Part shown: positions 19,155-29,996 of the stretch, piece by piece
Layout of the letters: the number at the start of each line of letters is the position of its first letter
How positions within the stretch are numbered: the stretch's first letter is position 1
Assembly: GCA_018136815.1 (NCBI GenBank)
Contig: CM030934.1
Coordinates: 1,272,979 to 1,336,978 of the forward strand
Source: Isochrysis galbana
Taxonomy: Eukaryota; Haptophyta; Isochrysidales; Isochrysidaceae
Direction: 5' to 3'
Length of the DNA stretch: 64,000 bases
The notes under the pieces: model-generated
What the model was told of the DNA's origin: nothing
The model's database searches: none
Seen by the model: only the letters and a program-made list of their open reading frames with translations
Position numbers and translations under genes: made by a program

Positions 19155-19795
19155 ATGCTACTTTACGTTCTCTGTGAGAATTTTTTAAAGGGGTCCACCT
19201 CGCTGCCGTCGTCCGTGTCGCCGTGTGCGCGCCCGCTGCCGCCACAGCATGTGGTTGTGGCACCACGATGGCCGTGTGCGACTGTTGCGCTCGTGGCCGC
19301 AGGATCATCCATGTCGCAATGACCATGGATGACCCCGCGGCTCGACTCTGCGCGAGTGCGCCGGCGAGTGTCTGTGGAGGGTGCAAGCGCGAGTGCTCAG
19401 CTCAGGAGGGCAAGGAGGAGGAGGTGTGTGTGTGGAGAGATGAGGTGGGGTAGGTAGGGGCGGCACACTCGCCCATCGCGCGTGACGCGTGACACACACA
19501 AGTAACGGGAATACCAGGGGGGGCGAGCCCCCCCCCCCCCTAAATATGCAAGATATGCAAAGATACCCCCCCCCCAAATATGCAGCAAATATGCAAAATA
19601 TGCAGAGATATGCAAAATCGCCGAAAATGTGCCAAAATATGCAAAACATATCCTGCATATTTCTATGTGGGCCTAATGCTATGGGCACTCGAATTGCCCT
19701 CAGGCGGCTCACTCAGGCGCCAGGCGCCTTGAGCCTTGAGGAAGACATTCCTCGATTGGCGAGGCGGAGTTTTAATATTCAACTCGCCAGCGGTC
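19155..19795. other. Intergenic, low complexity
   Basis: Contains C-run sequence and an ATATGCA-rich stretch (19545-19660, repeated AATATGCA). No gene seen. Confidence 0.4.
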
Positions 19796-19960
19796 CGGCC
19801 TCTTCAGCAGTGGGGGGGAAATGCTGCGCCCCCCCCCGCCGAGGGCGGCCCCCCAGTCCCCACGGACCAGTCGTTGGCAAAGCGAGCGCCTCCGCCCTCC
19901 GAGGCCGAGCAGGTGCGTGCGACCCCGGTCGCGCCACACGGCCTGTGGCCGTCAAGGTGT
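19796..19960 (+). mobile_element. LINE-like ORF1 fragment
   Basis: The plus-strand frame reads PPAEGGPPVPTDQSLAKRA and SEAEQVRATPVAPHG, closely matching the start of the ORF1 at 18104 (minus). No start codon or hairpin is retained. Confidence 0.5.
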
Positions 19961-20031
19961 ACGGGCAAGTGCGCTGAGGGGTGTCGTGATAGTACCGGGC
20001 TAGTGGGAGTAGTGGTACTAACGCTCAGATG
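19951..20031 (+). repeat. Dispersed 81-bp repeat, copy 1
   Basis: Nearly identical to 27752-27832 (GGGGTGTCGTGATAGTACCG core). Origin unknown. Confidence 0.7.
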
Positions 20032-20807
20032 CTCGCAGATGTTTTGTTTATCAATCACCAACTAGCTAAGCCAATGACGTAAAATAATATTGACAATGAC
20101 AAAGACAAAGAACGGCAGCTGCTTAATCGGGTCTAGGCGGCTTGATTGACCATGGCCGCCAACTCAATCACATGTTGCACGCCCATTGCCCTGATCATAA
20201 TCCACCGCCATAGTCCGAACTATGGCGAAATACACTAGGGTCGAGGATGCTAGGAAACCAACGGCAGCGGACGGACGCCGGTCGCTCATTTCATCTCTCC
20301 TAGATCTAGCAGCTAGCCGTGGCAGGTATGCGGGCAATGGGCAACAACCATGATAAGGGACGGCAATATGAATAATTATACAAGGAGGCGTGTGGCGAGG
20401 CTCTCTCATTGCACTCTCGTTGTGTCGTAGCCCTCCCACCAAGCACGTCGGCGTTTCTCACCTCGCCTCCTCCAATGCAGGCGCTAACCGGCGTGGAGGC
20501 GTTGGTCAAATCGTCAACACATTTGTTTGACGATAATTGTTTGAGATCGGGCAACATGTGTCATCTTTCCCGGTCTTCTATAGAAGTTCCCTCCTCCATG
20601 GCGTGCGTGCATATTGCACGTGGCGTGCAGAAGGGACTTCGGGACCCTCAGGGCGCCATTTCACTCTCACCATTTCAGCGGGAGAGTGAAATGGCGTCCT
20701 CACCGCCGCCCCAGCGGGGAGATAAGAGAAAGCGCCCTTCCAAGTTGAGGAAGGCGATTCGACAGGAGCGAGCGAGCGTAGTGAACCCATGTCGTCTTTT
20801 GCTCTAC
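20032..20807. other. Intergenic
   Basis: No convincing gene. Short open frames here have no recognisable domains. Confidence 0.35.
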
Positions 20808-21888
20808 CTACTCGACACTTCCCTCCGCAGCTTCGGCCGCCGGCCTGCTGTAAGAATTTTCAAGGAAGGAAACTGCGTCCTTCCGTTTGTAGTGAATTGG
20901 TGGTCGGGCTGGCGCTGTCGTCGTTTGTGGTGACTGTTTGTGTGCAAATCGCTGACGATATTGCACATCCCATGCGTCACCGTCTGCATCAAGCTCTAGG
21001 CGAAGACCACTCCCTTCAGCGAATGCCGAGCACAGGAGCACAAGTCCCTGTTTCCCGTAGATGGACATAGAAGTGAGTGAAGCTCCCTCAATAAGATCTG
21101 AGTGCATCCATATACATCCTGCATCCATATACATCCAAGCCCGCTCAACTGACAGCTGTCCCGGCTGCAAAACTTCACATTTCAGTCCTTGCCAAGCAAA
21201 TATGTGATTGAATTTGCTTGCTGTCCTGGGATCCTTGGAAAACCACCATCCCGAGCCCCCCACTCCCAACCAAAGCGAATAATCCTGGTAAGCCATGTTG
21301 TGAAGGGCAATGCACGTAAGTATCGTACCTGATCGTGGCCGAGAGAGCATAGCGCAGTTTGAGAACTGCAACGCAACGACCAGGGTTTCCCGCCTACCAC
21401 GCGGGCTGCACAGGATAGGCACGTTCCTCGTCGACAATCACACCTGGCAATAAGTGAAAGGTTGTGTGAAGCACACACATCAAGAATGGGAAAGCACCTC
21501 GCTGCCACAGTCAAGCATGATCACACAGGCGCGAACCCAATCCGGTTGTGTCGCCACTGTGTCAAAAGGTGCTTGTTGGCTGGCTTCAAACCATAGGAGT
21601 AGGCTTGCTTCAAACCATGGGAGCGCACCCTGGCAGAAGGCCTGCTCGCTCGACAGCCATGAGCACCGGCTCGTTCTCCGGCACTAGTACCTCATGGCTA
21701 CGTCCGTCCACGACGATGGTCACAGGCCATGTACGCAGAGCTCCGACACTCGGGATGATCCCCAGCATGGCGAGCTGTGCGACCACCCGCGCCATGCCAC
21801 GCCGCTCCCGCATCTCGGTCGTCGCCGGATAATATTCATAGAGCTCTACAGTTGTTATTTTTAGAAGGTAGCTCGGACACACAAGCAC
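20808..21888 (-). CDS. 2Fe-2S ferredoxin-like protein, three proposed exons
   Basis: Exon 21888-21629 holds VTIVVDGRSHEVLVPENEPVL..AVERAGLLPG, the N-terminal half of a plant-type ferredoxin. Exon 21443-21329 begins CDCRRGTCLSCAARVV, giving the CX4CX2C cluster ligands. Exon 21047-20808 begins GLVLLCSAFAEG, supplying the fourth Cys. Donors GTGCGC and GTACGA and acceptors CAG keep phase (total 615 nt, 204 aa). The loop between clusters is about 32 residues, versus about 29 in plant ferredoxins, so the second junction is the least certain. MARVVAQLAMLGIIPSVGA could be a signal or targeting segment and an alternative start. Expected role: electron transfer, likely plastid. Confidence 0.7.
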
Positions 21889-22262
21889 TTGAAGGTGACT
21901 CTACGATCTACGAGACAAAATTCTCATCCAACTGCGAATCTCAACTCTACCGGCTACCGCGGTGCCTTGGGGCTTCACTTGCGACCCGTGAAGGTCGAGC
22001 CCAGAAGGCGAGAGGCACCAGAGCGAGAGAGTGTTGTATTCCTGCCCATCTGAAGGCTGTAGGCATGAATATTCGTGTAAGGTGCGCGCTCACAATTACA
22101 ATTGAACAGTTCCCCGTGTTGCCACTGACGCACAAGACACACAGATTCGGATTCTCCATGGTCTCAAGTCCAGGTTTGCCGATTTTGATCTCGAAATTTG
22201 CGATTCGAATTTTGTTTTTGCTGTTACTATAATTGTTGGCTCGTTTAAGGTAATAAACCGGC

Positions 22263-23085
22263 ATGACTTCGACTTCTCGTTCTGCAGTCGCTCTGCGAGA
22301 CTCTCTCTCTCTCTCTCCGTCCGCCTCTCCTCGGCCGACGGTAGGAAGATTCGTCCAAAACATTCTCCGGTCCCAAGATATCTCGTGGGGGGTCTCTCCG
22401 CGCTCCGCGAGGGAAAGGACGCGATCTCGTTCCGAGATCGGCCTCGCGCCCTCCCACGCTGCCCCGCCGTGCCCTCGGTCCCTCGCCCCCCCCCGCGGCA
22501 GGTTCTTTCCCTCGGCGTGCCATCCGTCGCTTCCGGCCGTTATATTATCCCCCCCCCCGCGCGAGGTTCTTCTCCTCCGTGCGCGGTTCGTTTCCTCCGG
22601 CCGTCGTTCGTTCCCCCCCCCGCGCGCGTTATTCCCCCCCCTTCGCTTCGATTCCTCTCGCGATTCCTTCGATGATTGCCTTCATCTCGTCCGTTCTTCT
22701 TCGCGATTCTCGCGGAGGGGGCACCGACGTTTAACGTTAGTTTCGCCGTGGTTTCGGTAAAAGAAAGGTAGAACGAATGGCACGCGCCTCGCGTCTCGCG
22801 TCTTGTTTCGTCGCCCTTTGCTCGTCTCTTGTCTAGAAGGTCTCTCCGCACATCGCCTTCTTCCCCCGCGCGAGTTTGGATCTCTCCTCGACCCTCCGCG
22901 TTGGCTTAAGCGGACGAGTTTCGCTTTAACGATAGTCCGAACCCTTCGTTTGCGTAGTTATGCGCTCTCGTTCCGTATTTCTTCGCGCTGGCGATCGATC
23001 GCGACCTCAGCCTTCGCCGCGCGGGAGGGGTTTGTTTATCGTATGATTCCGGAGTGTTTACGTTAGTTTTCTGAGCCCAAGGACT
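22263..23085 (+). repeat. Possible LTR/leader of a retroelement
   Basis: Pyrimidine-rich with CT runs (22300-22320) and C/G blocks, lying directly before a gag-like frame. A phrase near 23041 (TATGATTCCGGAGTGTTT) resembles one at 46766-46783 inside a proven LTR. Boundaries could not be fixed. Confidence 0.3.
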
Positions 23086-25121
23086 TTGGTTTTTGGGTTT
23101 CTAGTGAGTGTTTTTGTAGCAACTTCGTCGAGTCCCTCCGTGTTCCCAAGCGAGTCCCCCCGAGTTCCCGAGTCTATACCCCGAGTCAACGAGTCAATAC
23201 AAGTCAAGCACGCGCCTGAGCCACCCCCAGTCGCCTGCCACCACCTCCCACAAGCCTCCTTTCGCACTTCCGCGCCCACCGTGCTCCGTGCGTGCGTCGT
23301 GCGTCGTGCGTCGATCACCATGCCCGTAGTCACCCCCGAGGAAAGCTCCATGAGCTCCCCACAAGAACCGCGTTCCGCGCTAGCTGCCGGCGCGCCCTCG
23401 CAGGCAATCTCCAAGAGTGAGATCAGCCTTGCTCTGACAAGCACAAAATCTTCGCTCGCGCCTTCGGCTCCGGTCGCCATGTCGAGTTCTCCCATTGAGA
23501 AATCTTCATTGTCCCCGCGTCATGAGCCCGTCTCTTCTTCTTCGGTTCTCGAATCGTACGGGTCGAAGTCCCCCGGGGAAGAGAGCCTCGTGGGTCCCCT
23601 CCCTTCTTCAAAAGAGAGTCTTTCCGAGCCAGTTCTCCCCTCCTCTCGCCTCTCCGCGCCGACGGTCGAAGTTCCGCCGCCTCCTCGGGCCTCTACTCAC
23701 ACCCCGTCAACTGGAGCTGGAATGGGTCCTCTCGCCTCGTCCGTTGCTCCACCGGCGGCCTTTCCTCTCCTTTCTTTTGCTGATCCTTTGCCAAGTGTTC
23801 CTTCCTCTCTCAATCCCTCTGTGGTTGGTGCTGAAGATGATGTGGGTTCCGTCCGGTCCCTCCCTCCTTTCGAGCCCCCACCAAATGAAGAGTTTGTTCC
23901 ACCCCCGTCGACGTACTCGTACCCCAAGCGTAACTTCGTTCCACCTCCGACCGCCACCGTCGGCGCCGCCCAAATCATGGACCAACAAGTCCAGATTGAG
24001 GCTCTCCGCGGCGCTGTCGACCGCCTTGAGTCCTCTACCCTCCAAGCCGCCCAACGCCACGAAGAATTTCAGCGGGAGGTGGGGTCTACCTTCAACGCGA
24101 TACTCAGCATTCTACAAGGCCAAGCGGGCACTACGACTTCTCCTCGAGTCGAAACTTCGCCACCGCTTGTGGAAGAAGGAGACAACTCCATTGGTGCCCC
24201 TCTCTTTCTCCTGCCTCCTCGCCGATTACCCCTATTTCTCCCAATGCCGATAATTCCATCCTGGTTCTCGATATCACGCACGAGTCCTCCAAACCAAGTC
24301 AACCGCTGCCGCCTCTCTATCAACTCAAGCCGCTCAACCGCTATCCCACGCCACTCCCCAAGCATCAACAGTCCAAGACCTCACGGTCTGCGAAAATCCA
24401 GCCGCCGCAGGCCCAATCCAACCTTCAATCTCTCAAATCAAATTTCGCATGTCCGAGCCACAAAACGTCTCCCGAGTACGAGTACGAGTCCAAGTCACGT
24501 TCAGAATTACCCTCTTCGTCCTACGCCACCGCGAGCCCATCTACGAGTCTGAGCCCAGTCCAGTCATCACCGGTATCACCAGTCTCCATCGCTACGACGA
24601 TGGAGGCGCAGTTCTCCGGTTCCTCCCCACTTTCTTTCGAGTTCGAGTCCAAGCCTGTTTTGAGCAAACCCCGTTCTGAGCCATCCGAGTCCGAGTCCGA
24701 GTTTACAACGTCACCGAGTCCTACCACGCGGTCGACCGCAGGATTAACGGAGCTCCAGCCACCCACTGAGCCTCTGACGACCACTCCTTCCGCGGGAGTG
24801 TTCACCTTCGGTCCTCCGCGCCCCGAGTCTGAGTCATTTGGAAACTCCGGTCACGTCCAGAATTCCAACCATACCCGAGCCCCGTTTCACGAGCCACCGC
24901 GTATTGAGTCCAAACACAAGCTGACGCCGGAGCCCTCGGCGACAGCCACTGTGTCCTTGTCCGAGCCACCGTTCCGAGTCTCGCCGCAGCCGGCCTGCCA
25001 CTCCAGCAAGCTGCACGCTGCCGAGCCGATCCCTTCCGTTTCCGTTCCGAGTCCGAGTCCAATCGCACAAGACAGTGCATCCCATCTCAGGAGGCCCGTC
25101 TCACCCCCCTCCCAACGCTAG
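23086..25121 (+). pseudogene. Gag-like Ser/Pro-rich retroelement ORF, frameshifted
   Basis: The frame from 23086 is extremely Ser/Pro-rich, then has a short coiled-coil (DQQVQIEALRGAVDRLESST, about 23980-24060) and decays near 24250. Similar Ser/Glu/Pro-rich coding resumes in another frame from about 24470 to 25121. The layout suits a retroelement gag. No zinc knuckle, protease or RT follows, and an LTR 3' end lies at 25280-25512. A host low-complexity protein is the alternative. Confidence 0.4.
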
Positions 25122-25279
25122 GCCCAAGGTAGTGCACGTGGGCCGACCCCCCGAAACCGAAGAACAAGGAATGAGGGGGGGAGCGGGAAGGAGGGTGTGG
25201 GGGAGGCAAGCAGTGCGATGGCAGAGGGGTCTCGGAAGAACGAGTGTAGACAGCAGCTTAGCGGACTTTTTCAAGAATG

Positions 25280-25512
25280 TTTCTCTCTCTCTCTCTCTGA
25301 CAACTCGACACACTAAGGCCACTACTAAGAGCGCCTCGCCGCGCCCATCGCCCTTCGTTCGCCGTTCGTCCCATGGAGTTGCCCGACCCAATCCAGAATT
25401 TCATTCACCCGCCGACTCCCGGCGGGGAGGAGGGCCAAAGCGCCGCGCTAGCCGCCGGTGCCGCTCGCGGCGGAGTGGCTCAGAGCCCTCCGGCTACGCT
25501 CGAGCCTCGACA
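25280..25512 (+). repeat. LTR 3'-end fragment (family of the 44875-47128 element)
   Basis: Matches the last ~230 bp of the LTR ending at 47128, including ATCCAGAATTTCATTCACCC and a terminus ending CTCGACA. Confidence 0.65.
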
Positions 25513-26019
25513 AACCCACGCCATCGCAGGATTCGCCCTCACCGGACCTTGTCCAGTGGCCGCAAGGCAGGATGGGGGGTGAATCGGAGGATGCGGGCGG
25601 GGGAACAACGTCGCAACCTAGTGCTACGTGCGCCGCGTAAGTATTCATCTTAAGACGTCATGTGCTTTTTATTTACTCGAAATTCTACGAAATCGCCGAC
25701 CTGTCCTCCTCCCACCTCTCCCCGCTCTACAACATATTGTCGGCGGCGAATGGGCACAGACCCCTCGCATCTACGAGCGATACTCCACCGCCGGTACCGT
25801 GGATAGCTGAATGTCTAAAGAGGTTGCCCGGTCGTTCTAGACGTTGCACGCTCATGCCAAACACGTGAGAGTCTCAAGTAGCGGAGGCCATCACTTCTCG
25901 ATGGACGAAAGATATGCATATTTTGGGCATGCGGTTTGCGGGCATATTGAGATGTCATCCACCCAAGTGCAATTCCTTGGTCAGTATCCGGACGCCGACG
26001 CAGGCCAAGCATATGTGGT

Positions 26020-27395
26020 TCAACGGCGGCGCGCTTGTGCAACTAGCCGGTCGATCTCCGCATCAGCAGCGCCCTTTCCCGGCAACTTGGCTGCACGTTC
26101 AAGCCAACTTTGGGCATCATCTTGACGAGCAAGCTTGGTACAAGTGAGACTGGCCTTATAGGCAGCCTTTTTTGAAGGTTTGGCAGCCCACGACCTGTCA
26201 TAATAATCCAACGCCTCATCGTATGTTGATTGCGGGGCCTGCCCAAAAAGCATCTTGGCAGCGTTGGCCTCGACCCAGCCAATTCCGGCCACTTTGAAGC
26301 ACCACTCACCCAGGGCCAGCATCACAGAACTATCGTTTGGCCGAGCGGCCGCCGCCGCCTCCAAAGACTGCTTTATACGAAAGGCATTCGCAACTTTCTC
26401 CTTGGGTGGAAGATAGGAGCCTAGCGCTCCAAGAAGAATGCCGACCCATTTGTAGCAAAGGGCACACTCCTGACCACAATGCGGATTGAGGGGCAGGGGT
26501 GAGGACACTTCTTGCCGAAGTTGTCAAAGCCGGCATGGTTTGTGCTACAGAGGCCATTGATGTAGCGCACGGGCGTGCATGGATCGAGGTAAATCAGATC
26601 ATTCAATTCTGTCCCAACGGCAACCTCCCGGTGATGCGAACCAAAGCCAAGTGAAGGGGCAAAATAATTGAATCGTACCTCTTCACACTCTTCTGCTCGA
26701 GCTAGGGCGTCCTCGGCAACCTCGAGACCCGCTCGGATCAGTTGTTCCTTGCGTGCCTTCTCAGACTCTGGGAGAGAATCTGCAAGATCATGATGGGCCC
26801 GGGCAAACCTCCACGCAAGAGCGAGTTCTGTGGTATCATCCCGCTCTGAGAGCTTTTGGAATAAGGTATCAAAACTGCGGGATGCGTGCAGTGCATCGAG
26901 CTCTTCCAAAATGGCGCGAGACTCCATGGCAACCTGAAACTCATCAGCCTCGGCGGGCGAGGAAATATCCTCAGTGTTGGTAGCTGCTAGCGCCTGTGAT
27001 GGATGCGTGGTAGCTGGCTGCACCAGTGGAAGTGGCGGTGAGGGAGCTGGCGGAGACGATGTGCCAGGCTCTGTCACTATGGGAGCAGGCACGGTCGCAA
27101 CGGGAGCGGTGGTGACAGCATCTAATCCCTCGAGCTGGACAGCAGCAACTTCAGACTCGGGCTCAGCCAGGGCGGAAGACCCACGGCTGGAGTCTCTCCT
27201 GAATAGCTTGCGGATGAAGTCACGCTTCCTGCCGTGCGCCAGCATGACTGCAGGCGAGCGCGGCTGTGAGCATGGCGCGATGAGCGCGCAGCTCGAGGGG
27301 CTAAGCTGGAAGGCTGTGACCGCAGAGGCGGTCCACAGCACCACGGCCGACCGCAGTGAGCGAGCGGTGAGCGAATGTGACGCTCGGCTTCGCAT
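26020..27395 (-). CDS. RMDN (FAM82)-like TPR protein with plastid-type leader, two exons
   Basis: Exon 1 27395-26679, exon 2 26469-26020, 209-bp intron (GTACGA...CAG), 388 aa. LEELDALHASRSFDTLFQKL..ELAWRFARAHHDLA and, across the junction, CALCYKWVGILLG...IKQSLEAAAAARPNDSSVMLALGEWCFKVAGI..AKMLFGQAP..TYDEALDYY match regulator of microtubule dynamics (RMDN) proteins, which in animals act at mitochondria or microtubules. The N-terminus (MRSRASHSLTARSLRSAVVLWTASAVTA|FQL) is a signal peptide with Phe after the likely cut site, resembling plastid leaders of complex-plastid algae. An upstream Met at 27497 is possible but less natural. Residues ~75-135 are a Pro/Thr/Val-rich linker. Confidence 0.8.
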
Positions 27396-27751
27396 TCTTC
27401 TGTTGGGGAGGAGACCACAAGAACACCTCGCCGGCAGCGCGCGCGAGAGAGAAGGTGCGGGGGAACCAGAGAAATAGGAGGGGCCGGCGGAGTGCACCCA
27501 GGAATATCATAAAAGAGGAGCGAGGTGAACGGATTGAGGAGAGGTTCGAGCTCACCCGATCTGCCGGCTGCAGGCTATGGTGCGATTGTGAATCTTCGTG
27601 GTCTCCTATCACCTATCACATCGCCACAGCTCTTTGTACCAGGGACTGTGATCTAATATTAGATCAGGATTTGAGGGGTCAAACACCACTTTGGGGGTGG
27701 TGTTTGACAGGGGGGCCAACCTAACAGACAAGGTGTCTAGTGACAACGCAC

Positions 27752-27832
27752 GTCAAGGCATACGGGCAAGTGCGCTGAGGGGTGTCGTGATAGTACCGGG
27801 CTAGTGGGAGTAGTGGTACGAACGCTCAGATG
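27752..27832 (+). repeat. Dispersed 81-bp repeat, copy 2
   Basis: Partner of 19951-20031. It follows the 5' flank of the RMDN-like gene. Confidence 0.7.
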
Positions 27833-28354
27833 TTTTATTATAGCATGGTGGGGCCAAATGACAAATGAAAATGAACACGCTTCTTGCCTTGTAAGTATAA
27901 GTAATAAGTAAGCAGTAAGCAGTAAGCAGCGATTTCAGCTTCAGCTTCAGCGGAGGACTGAGGCATTATTTTGAGTTTGCGAACTGAATTTGTATGAGAT
28001 GGCGGGCCCATCCCTTACGTCAGGCCCGGCGTAGTGCGGAGTGCACGCGCCACCTAGCTAGGCGATAGGTGTGCCATGTATCATGTATATGTTACCCCCC
28101 AGGAGCCAACGCCCCCCAGGAGCTCCCGGGGGCCCCTCGTCGCGTACGTGACGAGTCATAGGTGTGATGCGTGCCTGAATGCTTGTATCTTAAGTGTAAG
28201 TTCCCCTAGACCCTAGTGTCAGCGTAGTGCAAGAGATAGTACGCCGCGCCAGAACAAAAAAATCCCAGCGCACGTCGACGAGTGACGATTGTGCGCAATG
28301 GTTCAGCTCCAACGACGCTCACCGACAACACGAAGGCACTCTAACCCTCAACGA

Positions 28355-28880
28355 GTTCACTTCACAGCACACAACACAAGTTGACTCGACAACCTCATCG
28401 AGTTGACTGCACACGCGCAACATGTTGACTTCCCGCTCAACAAGTTGACTGTGACTGTACCCTCAACAATCAACAAGTTGACTTCAGACACTGAAGAAGT
28501 TAACTCCACACACTGAACGAGCTGACTCCGCACACTGAGCAAGTTGACTCTACCCGCAACAAGTTCACTGCACGCACTCAACTAGTTGACTCCACGCAGA
28601 ACAAGTTGACCCCACCCTAAACAAGTTGACTCCACACTCAACAAGTTGACTCCACACTGAACAAGTTGACTCCACGCTGAACCAGGTGACTCTACCCTCA
28701 ACGAGTTGACTCCACACACTGAACACGTTGACTCCACACCCTCGACAAGTTGACTGCACACACGCAACATGTTGATGTTGACTCCCCGCTCAACAAGTTG
28801 ACTCTGCCCTCAACAAGTTGACTTCAGACACTGAAGAAGTTAACTCCACACACTGAACGAGCTGACTCCGCACACTGAGC
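28355..28880. repeat. GTTGACTCC-type minisatellite
   Basis: About 25 degenerate 20-22-bp units of the form ACAAGTTGACTCCACACTCA. A higher-order copy is visible: 28411-28539 resembles 28752-28880. Confidence 0.85.
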
Positions 28881-29289
28881 TCTAGCGCGTGCACCTTCGC
28901 CGCCTGCCACAGGTGACAGGTGCGGCCAGCGACCAACTCTGCCAACTTGTCAGTCGCCGCGCCGACCCTGCCGCCCTCTTCCAATGAAAGCCGGCGCTCC
29001 ACCTCTGTGCGGTGCTGGCGCGCCGTACCGACCGCCCTCCCTCTTCGTTCCCAGCCCCACCACCTTTGGCTCTCACCGACGCTTGCCGCTCCTCCAGCCG
29101 CCACCTGACCTGCACCTGGCTGCTCAGCGCACCGCCCCTGTTCTCGCCATCTGAGCCGCCGCCGCCCACCACCTATTTCCGCCGTCCTCCCCTTCCTTCC
29201 CCCACCCACTGAGGTTGCGGCTGAGACGAACGGCGCTGTCGCGCGCACCCTACCGCTGCCTCCCGAGAGAGGGAGGGAGGGAGGGGGGG

Positions 29290-29525
<236 letters not shown>

Positions 29526-29996
29526 ACCCCCCGTTTGCTCTCGGGGGATTTCCTCTCCCCCCGATAGCTACTGGGGGATCCGCTTACGGCACCCCCCATG
29601 AGCAATCTCCCAACAGCTCTCGGGGGATTTTCTCGGTCCCCCGATAGCTCTCGGTGGGGCTGTTGGCGATCGGGAGAAAATTTCCCCCCGATAGCTCCTG
29701 GGGGCCCCCGGGCCCCCGGGAGCTCCTGGGGGGCGTTGGCTCCTGGGGGGTAACATATACCATGCCGAGAGAGTGCCCCCCCCCCCCGGTACAACCTCTC
29801 CCCTTGTTTGGGCGGGAGAAGCGCGCGAGACCCGAGGGAGAGCAACTACGCACACCGGGCGAACCGGTCCCGCTCCCGCTCGCGCTTCCTTCCTTCCTCT
29901 CCCACCCACCCACCCTCTTTCCCTCCCTTCCTCCCTCCGTTTCTCCCTTCCACCCCTCCTTTTCCTCGGCACGCCCTCTCGATTTCATCGCCAGCA

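Noticed and set aside
23086-24552. Host Ser/Pro-rich structural protein
   Set aside because: The position between LTR-like sequences, the frameshift near 24250 and continued coding in another frame fit a decayed gag better; not fully excluded.
28411-28880. Possible CRISPR-like array (regular repeats with short spacers)
   Set aside because: Units are degenerate and contiguous with no unique spacers; it is a minisatellite in a eukaryotic genome.
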